This document shows positions 53,050-64,000 of a stretch of 64,000 nt of DNA, piece after piece. The position numbers and the translations under genes are program-made. Each line of letters starts with the position of its first letter. Positions within the stretch are counted from its first letter, which is position 1. Source of the stretch: Oscheius onirici (lineage: Eukaryota > Nematoda > Chromadorea > Rhabditida > Rhabditidae); the NCBI GenBank assembly GCA_932521025.1, contig OW051469.1, positions 5,778,398 through 5,842,397 of the forward strand. Direction: 5' to 3'. The notes beneath the pieces were generated by a model. That model did not search any database, was not told the origin of the DNA, and was given only the letters and a program-made list of their open reading frames with translations.

Positions 53050-55703
53050 ATGGTAGCATCCGTCGTCGACCCGGAACTCTTGTACGGCCATGTAGCCGAA
53101 ATTCTTCCCGATCGTCTTTTCTTCGCCTCTCTCAAAGACACTCCCAGAGTCGATCCCACAATCCGTTACGTGCGAGTTGACGAAAAAGTAATTTTTTTTT
53201 GTTTTCTTCACATGAAATCTCTCTTTCAGGTACATTATGAGCCATTTTATACCGACTTTGGGCCGTTAAATCTATCCGTTCTCTATAGGTTTTGCGAATT
53301 TGTTCATTCTCTCCTGGATACCTCAAAACACAAGCGGAGACTCTTCATATATACGTCAGTAGATGAAAAGTGCCGAGTGAATGCCGCCTACATTATGGGT
53401 GCTTATCTGGTGAGTCTCTTACCTCGTTTTTGAATCTATTGGCTCCGTTCCAGATCATCTACCATCGAGTATCAGCCGATTCTGCCTACTTACGGGTCAA
53501 GGTTGCAGAGCCGCCTCTTTTTATCGGCTTCCGCGACGCCTCCTTGGGTGAACCTACGTACCTCCTCCATTTACACGATGTCTTGAGAGGAGTAGAAAAG
53601 GTTTTTCCTTCGTATGGACAAGTAACCAGAATTCTTAAAGGCGTTGTCTCTGAAATGGCTCGACTTCAAAAGTTTCGACGCTGAAGAGTACGAGTACTAC
53701 GAGAGAGTCGAGAACGGCGACCTGAACTGGATAATTTCTGACAAAGTGCTCTCCTTCTGTGGACCGCACAACGAGAGCAGAATAGAAGATGGTTCGCCTC
53801 ATTTTCTACGTTTTGAGCAATGATTTGATTCAGGATATCCATATCATTCGCCAGAAACCTATTTCCCCTATTTTCGCAAGAATAACGTCTCGACAATCAT
53901 TCGCCTAAATATGAAGATGTATGACGCGGAAAAGTGAGATTTATTCTGTTAGTTACAATGCTATCTTCTTAGATTTCGTAAAGCCGGCTTCGATCATGTA
54001 GATCTCTTCTTCATCGACGGCAGTACTCCATCCGAAGAGATCGTCCTCAAATTCATCGACGTTGTCGATCGCGCAAAAGGAGCCGTCGCTGTTCATTGCA
54101 AGGCCGGTCTTGGCCGAACCGGAACACTCATAGCTTGCTGGATGATGAAGGAGTACGGACTGACCGCAGCAGAATGCATGGCCTGGCTCAGAATCTGTCG
54201 GCCTGGCTCGGTTATCGGTCCACAGCAAGAGTTCCTCGTCACGATGCAAAAGTTCTGTTGGTCGAGATCGGTCGCCGTCCATATGGCCAAAAAGAAGAGG
54301 GCCGATTTTTCCGACCGATCTGCTCTATACTCGTTCAAAGGTCTCACATCCAAAGTGAGCTTTTTTTATTTCTTTTTTGTAAAAACATGTTCAGGTCGAT
54401 GATATTCGGCTGTCTCCCAAAACTCGTCTAGGATTGATCGAAAATTCAAAGGCACGACCGAATATTCTGCCGATCAGACGCGTGAAACGGACGAGTGGAT
54501 GTGAAATTGGACTAGTCGATGAGGTAAGATTTTGCGAACTATCCTTCTAACTAATTGCTGTTTTCAGACAGAGCTGGACGAAAAAGGCCGTTCGCAAGGG
54601 GACCGTCTGCTAGCCATGAAAGTCCGTAGTCAACATGCTGCCTCCTCTTCCTCGAATAACAGTCCAAATGGCAACATTCCAGCCTCCTACCGAGCCTGCG
54701 AAACGCCCAGAACGCCATCAAAGAGCGAACGGAACGGAAATATTTATCCTCAGGTAAAGCTAGTTGTTTCTTCTCTCAAAATGTCTTTCAGTCGTCAACA
54801 ATGAACTCGCATGCGGCCAGATCTTCCGCCGCCGGCTACTTCTCATCCCGTTTCTCGTCGCCTACTACTCCGATAAAGCAGCCTTCCCCCCTCATTTCGT
54901 CGCCAGCTTCCTACAGATCTCATCTCGTTTTGAGAAATCAATCGATTCCAGTCCCGGTGAGTTTTCTGTCTCTTTTGCATGGCATGTTTTGTGTGGTTTG
55001 TGCGCAGGCACGACATAAGGAGCTGGACTAACCCTCATCTCTTCAGCTGCGCTTCGCCGATTCCCCCTGCACGACCACACTTCCGCACATTTCAAGAACC
55101 ACCCCTTACGGTTTCTATCGCATTCCGCCACCGCCCAACTTCTGCTAGAGGGATGGCTACTCGTTTCTTCTGCCTGTACAATCTTTAGTTCTCTGTTCAG
55201 TTGGTTTTTTAATTACCACGCCAAAAAGGGAGCTTTTGCTTTCACAAATATTTTATCCACTGTTTTTTTTATTCTTGTAAAATATTATTCACACAGCACT
55301 GTCATAGTTGTTTGTTGCTCCTGTGTCTTACGCTTTTGATAATAAAACTTTTTAGTCGGATTTTCAGACGTCGAACCTGGTTTCGAAAGTCACGGTGGCT
55401 CCGGCTTCAAAAGCAACTCCCGTGCGTCTTTCGACGAGCAGCAAGTCGATGTCGGCTTTGAGGAAAGTGGCTGGGGCGAGAACTCGAACTCTACCGTATC
55501 CTTCTCACGGAACACGAGTCGAAATGGCTGCGTCTCCGGCCGTTGGCTACGAATTGAGATCTAGAACGTCGCTCACTTCCACTCCATTGTCAGCCGCAGC
55601 GATGGCTCTTCCGCCTAATTCCGAAGCTCTCATCGGAGTGAGTTTCAGGGAAAATGACGTGAAAAGAAGGTTTCAGAGCCGGCGCAAGAAGCGCAGTACA
55701 TAA
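53050..55703 (+). CDS. cdc-14: CDC14 dual-specificity phosphatase
   Basis: CDC14 removes phosphate from CDK sites and acts in cell-cycle exit and quiescence. ATG 53050 ([20 protein letters not shown]) is preferred; 52942 would add about 36 residues. The N-terminal core domain shows [20 protein letters not shown] and [20 protein letters not shown]. The catalytic domain reads [35 protein letters not shown] and the P-loop [11 protein letters not shown], then [15 protein letters not shown]. The C-terminal region is serine-rich and basic. From a shared exon ending IPVP at about 54958, one splice ends ARHKELD (stop near 55031). Another joins the exon at 55370 ([14 protein letters not shown]) and ends SRRKKRST at 55701-55703. 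A 39-nt in-frame intron near 55637-55676 may be kept or removed. Confidence 0.92.
55338..55343 (+). terminator. Polyadenylation signal for the short CDC14 form
   Basis: An AATAAA motif about 310 nt after the short-form stop and just before the long-form exon at 55370. This fits alternative polyadenylation. Confidence 0.5.
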
Positions 55704-56149
55704 CTTCTCTTCGTTGAAATCTGGCACATCCAATGTGCTTTCTCTCGTCTGTACACATCGCTGGCGATTCCTCTCATTTTCTCTAGAAAAATCTAGCAAT
55801 TTTACTCTATTTTGTTACCAACTCTAGCCATTGCCACCTAGTTTCTACCAATTGTGCAAACTGCCAAAAAACAAGTTCTAGTTTCACTTGAACACGATGC
55901 CTTTAGTCTAATTGAACCTCACTCGCCTCCATCTCATTGTAAAAGCGTGCTCTTTTGCATATTCGTAGCTGCTGTGATCTATTGTAACCACTACTTACTG
56001 CCTTTATAAATCTTGAACATGCACAGAAGAAAACAAACAAAAGCAAAGAATTAATTGAATTACTGTTACACATTCAGACAGAGAAAAGTTTTTGAAAATG
56101 TCTGTCAGATAGACACCCTCGTTCTCAATCCAATGCTTCTCCAGGTATT
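55704..56149. other. Intergenic, CDC14 3' region
   Basis: No gene feature was seen between CDC14 and the kinase-like sequence. Confidence 0.5.
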
Positions 56150-57249
56150 CTATCGATCGTGAGGGGCTGGTCGATGACAGAGAGGCTTCAGATTGTAGAG
56201 AAAGTCGGGACAGTGATCCGACTTCTGGAGATACTGACCGAAGATTCCGATGCCCTGACGGATAGGAGCAGCCGCTCCCCATGCCGAACATTTCCCAAAC
56301 CACACATCCGAAGCTCCAAACGTCTGTTTCTACGCTTTTTGAGTGATTCCATAGGGAACCATGGAGCTCTTGATAACACTTCAGAATGGAAAGAGAAGAA
56401 ACTTACGGGATAGTCTGACTGTCGTTGTAAGTAATGATGTCTGCTCGACAGCATTTGTCAATCCAAAGTCGATAAAAACCATTTGAACACGAAGCGACCG
56501 CTGTCAGGGGATGACAAAGAGCCATGACAGTTGAACAACCATGATATGAAACTTTTTCGGGGGGAAACTCCAATGGCATCATATTATTTCGTGCTCGGAC
56601 GTTGGGACATATGGGTGAACCCATACCACTCTCAGTTACGGCGTTCAATGTCACCTCTTGACCCGGTTGGAGAGCTGGGAATTGTGAATTAATTTCCGGA
56701 GTTTGACCGTCTCTTGGAATATCGAACCATCCTCTAATAGTAGAGAACCGTAGGTACAGCTACAGTCAACTTTACAAATAAAAACCTGCAATACCAGATA
56801 ACAAAAACCTCGTGCAACCTGAATTTCTATGTTTTTCAGTCTCCCATGAGGTAGTCGAAGGAACATGCCCAGATAGCAGTTCGAAGATGTTCGAATGAGA
56901 GAGATAGAAATGCTCCTAGACTAAATAGCTGGATCTGAAGAAAGTTTTAGAGGATTCGTGGGGAGGAACTCGGAATTGCAGACACGACTGGACTTCTGGC
57001 CGCGGAGATAGCCTGTAGGCAGACCGAGCTACTTCCATTCCATGTGGTCTTCTTGACTGAGCAGAAACGTTCTAAAAATGTAAACTAGAAAGGCCTACTC
57101 GTATTTCTCAGCAGAGACAAGAAGTTTCTGTCCGCCGATGACATCCAAATCGAGTAGTGAGTAACCAGAATGGTCTAGCCGAAAAGCTGTGCTCTCTTCC
57201 TCCATCCATTCGAGCTCGTCTTCTTCGGGATCGGAAACACTGTCCGACT
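56150..57249 (-). pseudogene. Tyrosine-kinase-like sequence with broken frame
   Basis: In order on the minus strand: an acidic segment (SVSDPEEDELEWMEEEST), a piece reading DLDVIGGQKLLVSAEKYE, then an activation-loop block VFIDFGLTNAVEQTSLLTTT (DFG motif) and RAPWFPMESLKK (P+1 loop, normally APES). After a shift of one base it reads VETDVWSFGCVVWEMFGMG (helix F), and after another shift QYLQKSDHCPDFLYNLKPLC and HRPAPHDR (helices G-H). The order is right for a tyrosine kinase C-lobe, but the pieces are in three frames with no good introns between. No clear HRDLAARN loop was seen. Either a decayed kinase gene or sequence indels; one lies in an A5 run. Confidence 0.55.
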
Positions 57250-57526
57250 CTTCCTTCCATATTGTTGTCTGTCACGTGGTTGGGGGCCAGATTGAGTCTT
57301 TGTGCCGAGCTGATGATGTCTGTAGATGAGACTTCAGAAAGAAACTTGAAAGAGGTTACCAAATTCTCCAAAGGGCTTCGCGCCCTCCAGTTCCCATTTC
57401 CTTTCTAGTCTTCTTCATCGAATCCATGTAGAACTATTGCTTCCCAAACGGTAGGCCACTTTCGTAGTGCTTCTTGCCTTCGTTCGCCATCCAGAGAGAA
57501 GCTATCCTCTTTAAATTGCTTCCAGG

Positions 57527-57767
57527 TCTCTGTGTGTGTGTTTGAAGCTCTAATTGAGGATAAGGAGGGGAGCTTTGTGCGCAAATTAGTTTTAACAAAT
57601 CGCGACAGGAAAAGCAAGTGCACAAAGGGTTCTTATGAGTTTGATAGTTTCTTTGGAGAGTCTGGGTGACTGGAGCAGAGTGACAAGGGAAGAACGAAAG
57701 GGAACTGAGGTTCCGGGAAAGCGTGATAGGAGAAGACAAGGAATCTTTAGCCCTGGAAGGACGGTGC
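57527..57767 (-). repeat. Dispersed repeat copy B
   Basis: Reverse-complement match to 5771-6165, sharing several conserved blocks in the same order. It is shorter than copy A by an internal block. A TG-repeat abuts one end. Confidence 0.8.
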
Positions 57768-59649
57768 CATCCTTGTCCAAACTAACTTCCCAAAACTTTC
57801 TAAAAAAAAAACTAATCGCGATAAAGTTTTACGAGTTCTAACAAATCTTGTTGAAAGCAACTCGGCACTGACAAAGCATCCTCTCGTCGGGTAAAGGTAT
57901 TAATTGAGTTGATGTCGGCCGCCTTTGGACCCTTTTGGTCTGTTTGTCCGCCGACCATAATCGGCACTCAGTCAGGTTGTAGGGAAAAGGGTACCGCCGG
58001 GCCGGAAGACACTCTCACGGGTACTTTTCAGCTCACCTTTCCGAGGTGATAGAGCGCTACCGTTTTGAAGTTAGCCACTAGTTGTTCAGTGATGTGAACT
58101 AGGTACATTCACCAAGGTCTGTTCCGTTTCACATAAATGTTCTGAAACATTGTTGGATCTTTGAGAGAAGAAGAAACAGTTATTGTTTTGAGTGACTATG
58201 GTGAATTCGATGTCTTGGATGCTCTACGAATTCTCGACTGTTTTTACAGAACTCTCTGAATCTCTAGACGGAGGTCTCAGATACCTCGAATCGTCTTTCC
58301 CGCGGATTTCCATCTCAATAAAAACTATGCTGCCATTAACTCTTTGCGGACACGTACTCGGTGCCCGTAAATGGGTAATTCGCCCTGTGACTCGAGAGAA
58401 CAGCGGTCTCTTTGAAGATCCTCCAACTACATATATCCACCTAACTTTTACATTCTAGACATGTTGAATAGCAGGTTTGAAGCTCGATCAGCTTGACAAG
58501 TTTTTCACGGAAAATCTGTTCTCATCGCTATTACAAAAACTGTCATTAGTGAGCAAAAGCGGCCGACTTTTCATTCGAGCGAGAAGAGAGGCGTGTCGGC
58601 GATGTTTCTCTTTGTCGGCTTCAAAAGACACCGCTCTTCTAATTGCGCTCTAGTCCAGATGGCAGGTGCCGAACTCCGCCCACTTTTCAAATTCTGTTTG
58701 TGTTCGGGTGCGCGCGAACAGTAGTAGTGTCCATTACCTCTAATAGACAGGTCTTCCGGTCACATTTGTGCCATTGTCTTTTGACTCACGCCTTCGTGTT
58801 TAACTTAGAGTATTGTCCTTCCGTTCATTCAATGAGACTGCCGTTTTTGACTCATCTTCGGACCACCGCTTGACTCCTTTCATTCTCACTGGCTGTGTAC
58901 AACAGACACTTTGGAGATTCCCTTCAGGTCGTCACATCAGGGAAAGAGTCCAGTTAGATAACTTACTAATCGCTCCTTTTTCGATACACATCTTCTTATG
59001 GCCACTGAATTAATCTCAGTGTTATCCTTACTCTAATCAATCATTCCTCTAATCTTCCATTGAACCAAGTAGGTAGTTTCCTGTGCCAATTACTACGACA
59101 TCTGTAGATATTTTACTTCCTCAGACTTTTGCTTAGCCTCTAATCTTTCAACAAAAAATGTTTGCGTCCAAACTTCAAAGAGAGCTTCCATCTCGACCGC
59201 AATCTTCTTCTCTTTTACAAGAGTCGGCATCCCTCTCATCTCTTTTCCCATCTTTGTTGCGCAAGTCTCTTTTCCCCCCGATTCAAATGGTTCAACTACT
59301 TCCCACGCCCAGCTGGTAGTCTCTGATTCTCTTGGGGGACGCTGACATTCAAATGAGCGTGTCGGTTGGATCAAACGAATCGAGTGAGTCCGCCTATTCA
59401 CAGCTTGGACGAGTGACCTGAGAAAGAGGTGCTATGGCAGCCAAGGTCACCACTGACTCTCTGACCCAAGTGGTCGAGACTCTTCTTTTACTCAATTGAT
59501 CTTTCTTTAGTTCAATCACTCGAAAATGACCTTCCTACCATCTGCTATGTCCAAATAAACCAGCGCTTTTAATCCGTGCCTTGCTTTTAAAATAGCCTGC
59601 TTTTGAAACGCACCCGCCTTTCCCGCTTCCTTGAACTTAAACCAGTATC
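57768..59649. other. Gene-poor region upstream of the coiled-coil gene
   Basis: A plus-strand frame at 58192-58458 (LDGGLRYLESSFPRISISIK) lacks family, and other frames over it look equally open. A hairpin-like CACCTTTCCGAGGTG lies near 58035. No supported gene or RNA. Confidence 0.4.
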
Positions 59650-61062
59650 ATGCTTCAGTCTAAGTTTACAGGAATGAGCTCCAAATTCTTCAATCTCTTC
59701 AAGTCGAAGAAAAATCGCCAGCAAGATAAACTCGATGATTTCATGCAGAAACACGAATCTCTGAATGTAAGCTTCTTCTTTATTTACAAACCTGCCGTCT
59801 ACGACGGCTGTCGCCGCCCTGGCACCTGCGGCGCTCAGAATTTCGAAGAATGTTGTCCAAGATTTCTCGTTCCCACTCGAAGTTCAAAACTAACAATCTA
59901 ATCCTAAGAAAAGCTAACTTGTCCTGTCTTGTTCGTGGTCTCAGAGTCCACCACAGACACCATTGCGCCTTAGTAGTAGAGAGATAAAGTTGTTTTTAGA
60001 AGAAAAGAAGCAATGATCCTTTGGAGAATAATGCAACTGCCTGTTATCACACCGATGTGGCTCCCAGGACAAGAAGAGGACCAAAAAGCATGCCTGGCGG
60101 GTGAGTACTGAATTTAGATTTTAAGTTCGGGTGGTCTATTACGCTTTATCATTGAGTGTGTGATTGACACACTCGATTCTGAAAAGCTAGCCAACTACTT
60201 AGAAACTCCTACTGTTAGATTTTTCCGTTGACTTGAAGGTGTGTTGAGTCTTATTTATGACACAATTGAACATCAGCTTTCAGTGATTCGGCAGACGCCG
60301 GTCACGTCAACCGTTCTTTCGAAACCGAGGTTTCCCGTCAGAGAAGAAGAGCACCTAGTCCGGACAACTTCAAAGAGAACAGACGGCATCGAGCTGCTCT
60401 CTCCGACTTCAATGGACCGGTCAGCAGTAGACGGACGGATATCGATTACAGAAATGTGGTAATCGAAGAAGAGAGTGATGAAGAGTGCGATGTAAAGGTA
60501 GTTATTTGCTTGAAAATTTCTATAATTTTGAGTTTTAGGAGCTCAAGGCGCAATTGCACGATATGAAAAAGAAGTTTACTCACGCTCAACTGAGACGTCA
60601 TCAGTACAAGCAGATGTATCAAGAGTCTTCGGATATGCGAAAAAGGACGGAAAGGGCCTATGGAACACAAGAAGACATATACAAGAACCAGATCGACGAT
60701 CTGAAAAGAGACAACGACCACTTGAGGACCCAAGTGCACAGTCTCACTCAGCAACTTCAAAATGAGCAAAGGAAAAATTTCCAAAGACAGCCGACGTTCA
60801 ACTTCCCCAATCCTCAATACCCACCGTATCAGGCAATGTCCCTGTCCGTTTCTTCGCGCGATACCTTCGTCTGTAAGTCGATCAAGACTTCTCCAGAACA
60901 CCAATCTTTTCAGCCGATCCTCACCATTCTGTTCCCAACCCCTTCACATACACAGGCTGCTTTGCCCAAGAGGACAGAGGTGAGAGGAAAGTGTTCACGC
61001 AAAGTGAACCTGACTCTGACATATCGATGAGGATCATGGATTCAAACATGGATGAGGAATAG
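59650..61062 (+). CDS. Coiled-coil protein, family not recognised
   Basis: ATG 59650 begins MLQSKFTGMSSKFFNLFKSK, and the first exon ends HESLN at a GTAAGC donor. Next exons read KKRSNDPLENNATACYHTDV, then a basic, serine-rich segment (SFETEVSRQRRRAPSPDNFK) followed by an acidic patch (VVIEEESDEEC). A long predicted coiled coil comes next (ELKAQLHDMKKKFTHAQLRR; DDLKRDNDHLRTQVHSLTQQ). The C-terminus ends SDISMRIMDSNMDEE at TAG 61060-61062. Splice phases agree across all joins. The first intron carries the short dispersed repeat at 59783-59837. The role is unknown; structure suggests a cytoplasmic scaffold. Confidence 0.7.
59783..59837 (-). repeat. Short dispersed repeat, second copy
   Basis: On the minus strand it shows a GAGCGCCGCAGGTGC block followed by the palindrome GCCGTCGTAGACGGC, as at 11252-11303. 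It lies in an intron of the coiled-coil gene. Confidence 0.65.
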
Positions 61063-61433
61063 ACTATCAGATTCTTCTCTTCTACGGGTTGATAGCTCTA
61101 TCCCAGCGCCATATTCACCAGAAGGGTTGTGTGTGTTCGGTTCAGTTTAAAGAGATGAAGTGTACTCTTTCGGTAATAAATAGTTACGCAGATATCTGTT
61201 TTGACTTGACGCTGTAGGTAGGAATCTGCGAAGTTTCAAAAAACAAGCACTTTCATGACATGTCAGTTTCAATGCACATGCCAACTGGTGATTCGAACTT
61301 TTGTCTGGCGCGAGTTCCCTAAAAAGTACACTAAATACGAGATCAAGTGAGATCAACCGTTCGCAGTTTTGACTGATACTAAAATGTTGGAACAAAATGA
61401 GTAGGACACTTTTAGAGAAAAAGCTTTATTAAA
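61063..61433. other. Intergenic, between convergent genes
   Basis: No gene seen. It contains the 3' ends of the coiled-coil gene and of the DB-module gene. Confidence 0.5.
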
Positions 61434-61889
61434 TTAGGCCTTGGCGACGTAGGGTTCGTTCTTGTCCAGATGATCGTGGAAGCAGTCACGAATGAGGTTG
61501 AAGTCTTCCATGCAGAAGAGGTAGTCAAGATAGTTGGTAGGAACTCCATTCTGAGCACTGCAGTAAGGCATACATCCGTCAGCGACTCCCTTGTTCTTAC
61601 AGCACTGAGTGTGATCGTGACGAAGAGAGGCGCAGTCCCACATCTTTCCGACAGTGGGTCCACGCTCCTGACAAGTCGACAGATAGGTCAGAACCTAAAA
61701 AGTAATTTTGTCTCAAAGTTTAAAGACGAAACATGCATTGGTCTGGGAGATGGCATTGAAGTCGCAGAACTTTTCGACGCATTCCTTGTCGGCATCCTTG
61801 AGTTCGGAGCAGCACTGCTTCAGTTTCTCATTGGGAGAAGCTGCAGCCGAGAGGCCGATGAGGACGGCAGCCACGACGAGTCGAAGCAT
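61434..61889 (-). CDS. Secreted DB-module cysteine-rich protein
   Basis: ATG 61889 gives a signal peptide ([19 protein letters not shown]). The mature part, split by one intron (61694-61736), has the DB-module cysteine layout: [63 protein letters not shown], ending [10 protein letters not shown] modules occur in nematode secreted proteins of mostly unknown role. The length of about 135 residues fits a single module. Intact. Confidence 0.88.
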
Positions 61890-62092
61890 TTTGGAAAAAG
61901 ACGAAGATGGGTTACGGATCTGGCGGTTTATCAAGGAGAATCTAGGTCGGCCAGGCGCGTAGGTTGAAATAACAGCACCTTGACCCGCGAATAGGGGTGA
62001 AATCTCCACGGAGAGTGCAAATGATGGAGACTGTTTCAGTCGAAAAATCGAAAGCTAATGAACTACAGATTTATTTTTGCATTCAAGGAGTT

Positions 62093-62330
62093 GGTACTGC
62101 TCCAGTGATAGCACAGACGCCCATGCATTGACTGAAGCAGACTGGACAGAGGATGACCCCGAATCCAGTTGTAGTGACAGTTGCACTAGTGGTGCAGAAG
62201 GCGGTACAGACTAAAGACTTGTTTTTCTCAAGAGACGAAGCTTACGAGTAACGCAGACTGTGTAGAAAATAGGGCCTGAGGCGGCGGGTGCCATGAGGAG
62301 GAACACTAGGAAGAGGGGTAGGAGGTTCAT
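62093..62330 (-). CDS. Small cysteine-rich secreted peptide
   Basis: ATG 62330 begins MNLLPLFLVFLLMAPAASGP (signal peptide). One short intron splits VCVT from LCTAFCTTSATVTTTGFG. The peptide continues VILCPVCFSQCMGVCAITGA and ends VPTP at TGA 62093-62095. The pattern VCxxxCxxxC...G-x-G...C-x-x-C...C-M-x-x-C...PTP resembles a widespread family of tiny secreted nematode proteins of unknown function. AATAAA follows at about 62070. Confidence 0.8.
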
Positions 62331-62360
62331 TTTGTCTTGTTGAAAAAAGTCGACCTGGGA

Positions 62361-62368
62361 TTTATATA
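62361..62368 (-). promoter_or_regulatory. TATA box of the small secreted peptide gene
   Basis: TATATAAA on the minus strand, about 31-38 nt before the ATG at 62330. Confidence 0.5.
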
Positions 62369-62467
62369 GAGTTCTTTCAACGTGATAAACAACTCGTTGG
62401 ACGAGATTTAGGGGGGAATATTTCTCCGAGTTATCTTGTCAGTGTGAAGCATTTCGTCCTGAAGATA

Positions 62468-62492
62468 CAGTGCGGTGCATAATTATAGCCTC
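62468..62492. mobile_element. Possible Tc1/mariner-type element end
   Basis: The sequence ACAGTGCGGTGCATAATTAT follows TA, as in the ends of many Tc1/mariner elements. No matching inverted copy was found before the window ends, and no transposase frame is visible downstream. Confidence 0.35.
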
Positions 62493-64000
62493 ACCCCATG
62501 TTTTGCCCTACAGTTAAATTAGTACGTAAAATTTGAGGTCTATTCATTAAATAACCACGAAGTTATGCAAGAATAAACATGTTCGGTGCAAAAAACGCTA
62601 AATTTCAGTACAAAATTCTCTAGAAATGAAGCTTGCAAACTTCAGTTGGCTGTAGATCAATCACCTCCATAGGAACAGGTTCATAAAGCAAGAGTTTGCT
62701 CACCAATATCGAGAGAATATTGTGCTAAAATTTCAGACAAATTCAATACAACCATACTGAATAATGGGGCTCAGACTGTCGCAAACCCTAACGGGACCTA
62801 GGGGGCCTAACGCGACCTTTTATTTTTCAACGGAAAATCGTCCCCAAATCGTCGGGAATTCCTTTCGATGAATATAAGTGAGAATAATTATTTTCGATAG
62901 GAAAAAGATTTTATTTCGCTAAAATTCAATTTTTGGCTTGGAATGTCAGCTTTTAGGCCTATTTCGCGTACTATTGCGCTGTTTTCAAGGTGAAGAAGAG
63001 GTTTCTAAGCTTCGCAATGTTCTGCTAAGTTGTAAAACAGATCAAAAACAACAACTTTGTAGTACATTAGAACCCTGCCCGATGAATACATCACTGTTAA
63101 AACAGGCTATGAAGCTGCGTGCCACCTTTTTATCAGTACTGAATGGTTCCGAAGGTACCTTCGCCTGTTTCTTTTATTGTTTGCAGTCTTTTGTAGCATC
63201 AGGTAACCTACAAATTCTGTGAAAAACCGAAGGCTACTAGTTATATAAACACCTACTATTAGTCGATAGGGCCTGGCATCTCTCTACCGACCTGATGGTC
63301 GTGACTGCATGACTGATTCTATTTGGTTCTCTTCTTTGATTTAAAAACGGTGACTGTTCTTTCTCACAATGTCTCTGTATAAACTGATTGTTTATTTCTG
63401 GCGATTGTAAGCTGCAGCCTGACTGATCTGTCGTTCCTTATTCCACAGCAACTACCAGTTATTGAGCCGATGGAAAGACAGTCTAATAAAAGAGTAAAGA
63501 GTCTTAACTATTTTTCTACCGGTGGTTACTTCTAATCAAAAGAGAGAACAGTCACAATATTTTAGATCAGAGCAGAACCCCCGGAAGATTGTAGCTAGAC
63601 ATAGTATCAGTTCAGTAGGGAGAAACCAGAACCAATCGACTAACAGTAAGGGCTTAGTCAAATCAGATGATTCAGCTTTGGTTCTCTCAGAGAATTGTAC
63701 TCTATCTAGTAATAAAACTGAAAGGATACACTATACTCTGTGAGAAGCATCTTGGAAACCATTTAGTATAGGGTTCATTGCAGCGCTCAGATTCATAACT
63801 TGTTTTCATGACGAAGCCTTGGTCGGGCAGAGTGGTGATGTACTACAAAGTTGTTGCTTTTGATCTCCTCTACAACTTAGAAAACCATTGCCAAACTCAA
63901 AAACACCTTCTTCTTCTTGAAAACATCGAAATGGAGCGACATTAAGGTGAAAAGCTGCCAAAAATATAAAATTTTGACCAAAAATGGAATTTTAGCGAAA
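62493..64000. other. Terminal region without a supported gene
   Basis: Open frames at 62938-63222 and 63522-63743 show no family or splice support. The composition is more AT-rich than the gene regions and could be the inside of a decayed transposon that runs off the window. Confidence 0.4.

Noticed and set aside
62938-63222. Plus-strand frame with several cysteines
   Set aside because: No signal peptide, splice support or family pattern; the surrounding DNA looks like non-coding or decayed element sequence.
1-64000. CRISPR arrays, bacterial operons or viral insertions
   Set aside because: No regularly spaced direct repeats, ribosome-binding sites or viral genes were seen. The short introns and collagens show nuclear nematode DNA.

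Overview
The window looks like a gene-dense stretch of a nematode nuclear genome. The evidence is two cuticle collagen genes of the nematode type, secreted families typical of nematodes (DB-module and lustrin-type cysteine-rich proteins), many introns of only about 30-60 nt, and polypyrimidine-AG sites directly before start codons, as expected for spliced-leader trans-splicing. No bacterial, viral or CRISPR features were seen. The species cannot be named from sequence alone.

Layout. 0-11 kb: a lustrin-type cysteine-rich secreted protein (-), a secreted, probably GPI-anchored cysteine-rich protein (+), the U5 snRNP assembly factor AAR2 (+), a BTB/zinc-finger regulator (-), then poorly recognised exons and an open reading frame split by a hAT-type MITE with a perfect 8-bp target duplication. 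11.7-24.3 kb: a three-PAN-domain secreted protein (+) with a 1.79-kb composite repeat in one intron, the XPF/ERCC4 repair nuclease (-), inositol-3-phosphate synthase (+) nested inside an XPF intron, and a globin (-). 24.3-28 kb: few recognisable genes, two candidate small secreted products. 28-36.7 kb: a Shaw/Kv3-type potassium channel locus with several phase-compatible first exons, one T1 tetramerisation module and two complete S1-S6 pore cassettes in tandem. 39.6-47.2 kb: rapsyn (+), then two related cuticle collagens (+). 47.2-49.4 kb: the second, inverted copy of the 1.79-kb repeat, which cuts into a receptor-like reading frame. 49.6-52.2 kb: a multi-pass membrane protein and the Hsp90 co-chaperone TTC4/CNS1 (-). 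53-55.7 kb: CDC14 phosphatase (+) with alternative 3' ends. 56.1-57.3 kb: a frame-disrupted tyrosine-kinase-like sequence. 59.6-62.3 kb: a coiled-coil protein (+), a DB-module protein (-) and a small cysteine-rich secreted peptide (-).

Functionally the genes are mostly housekeeping (splicing, repair, phosphatase, chaperone, inositol synthesis), neuromuscular (Shaw channel, rapsyn) and extracellular/cuticle. The most interesting structures are the modular Shaw locus with two pore cassettes, both carrying a GFGD filter; the XPF/INO1 nesting; and the pair of 1,791-bp inverted repeats carrying a truncated 5S-rRNA-like gene and a tRNA-like foldback element. Exon boundaries were read by eye from splice consensus, phase and family similarity, and need transcript evidence.
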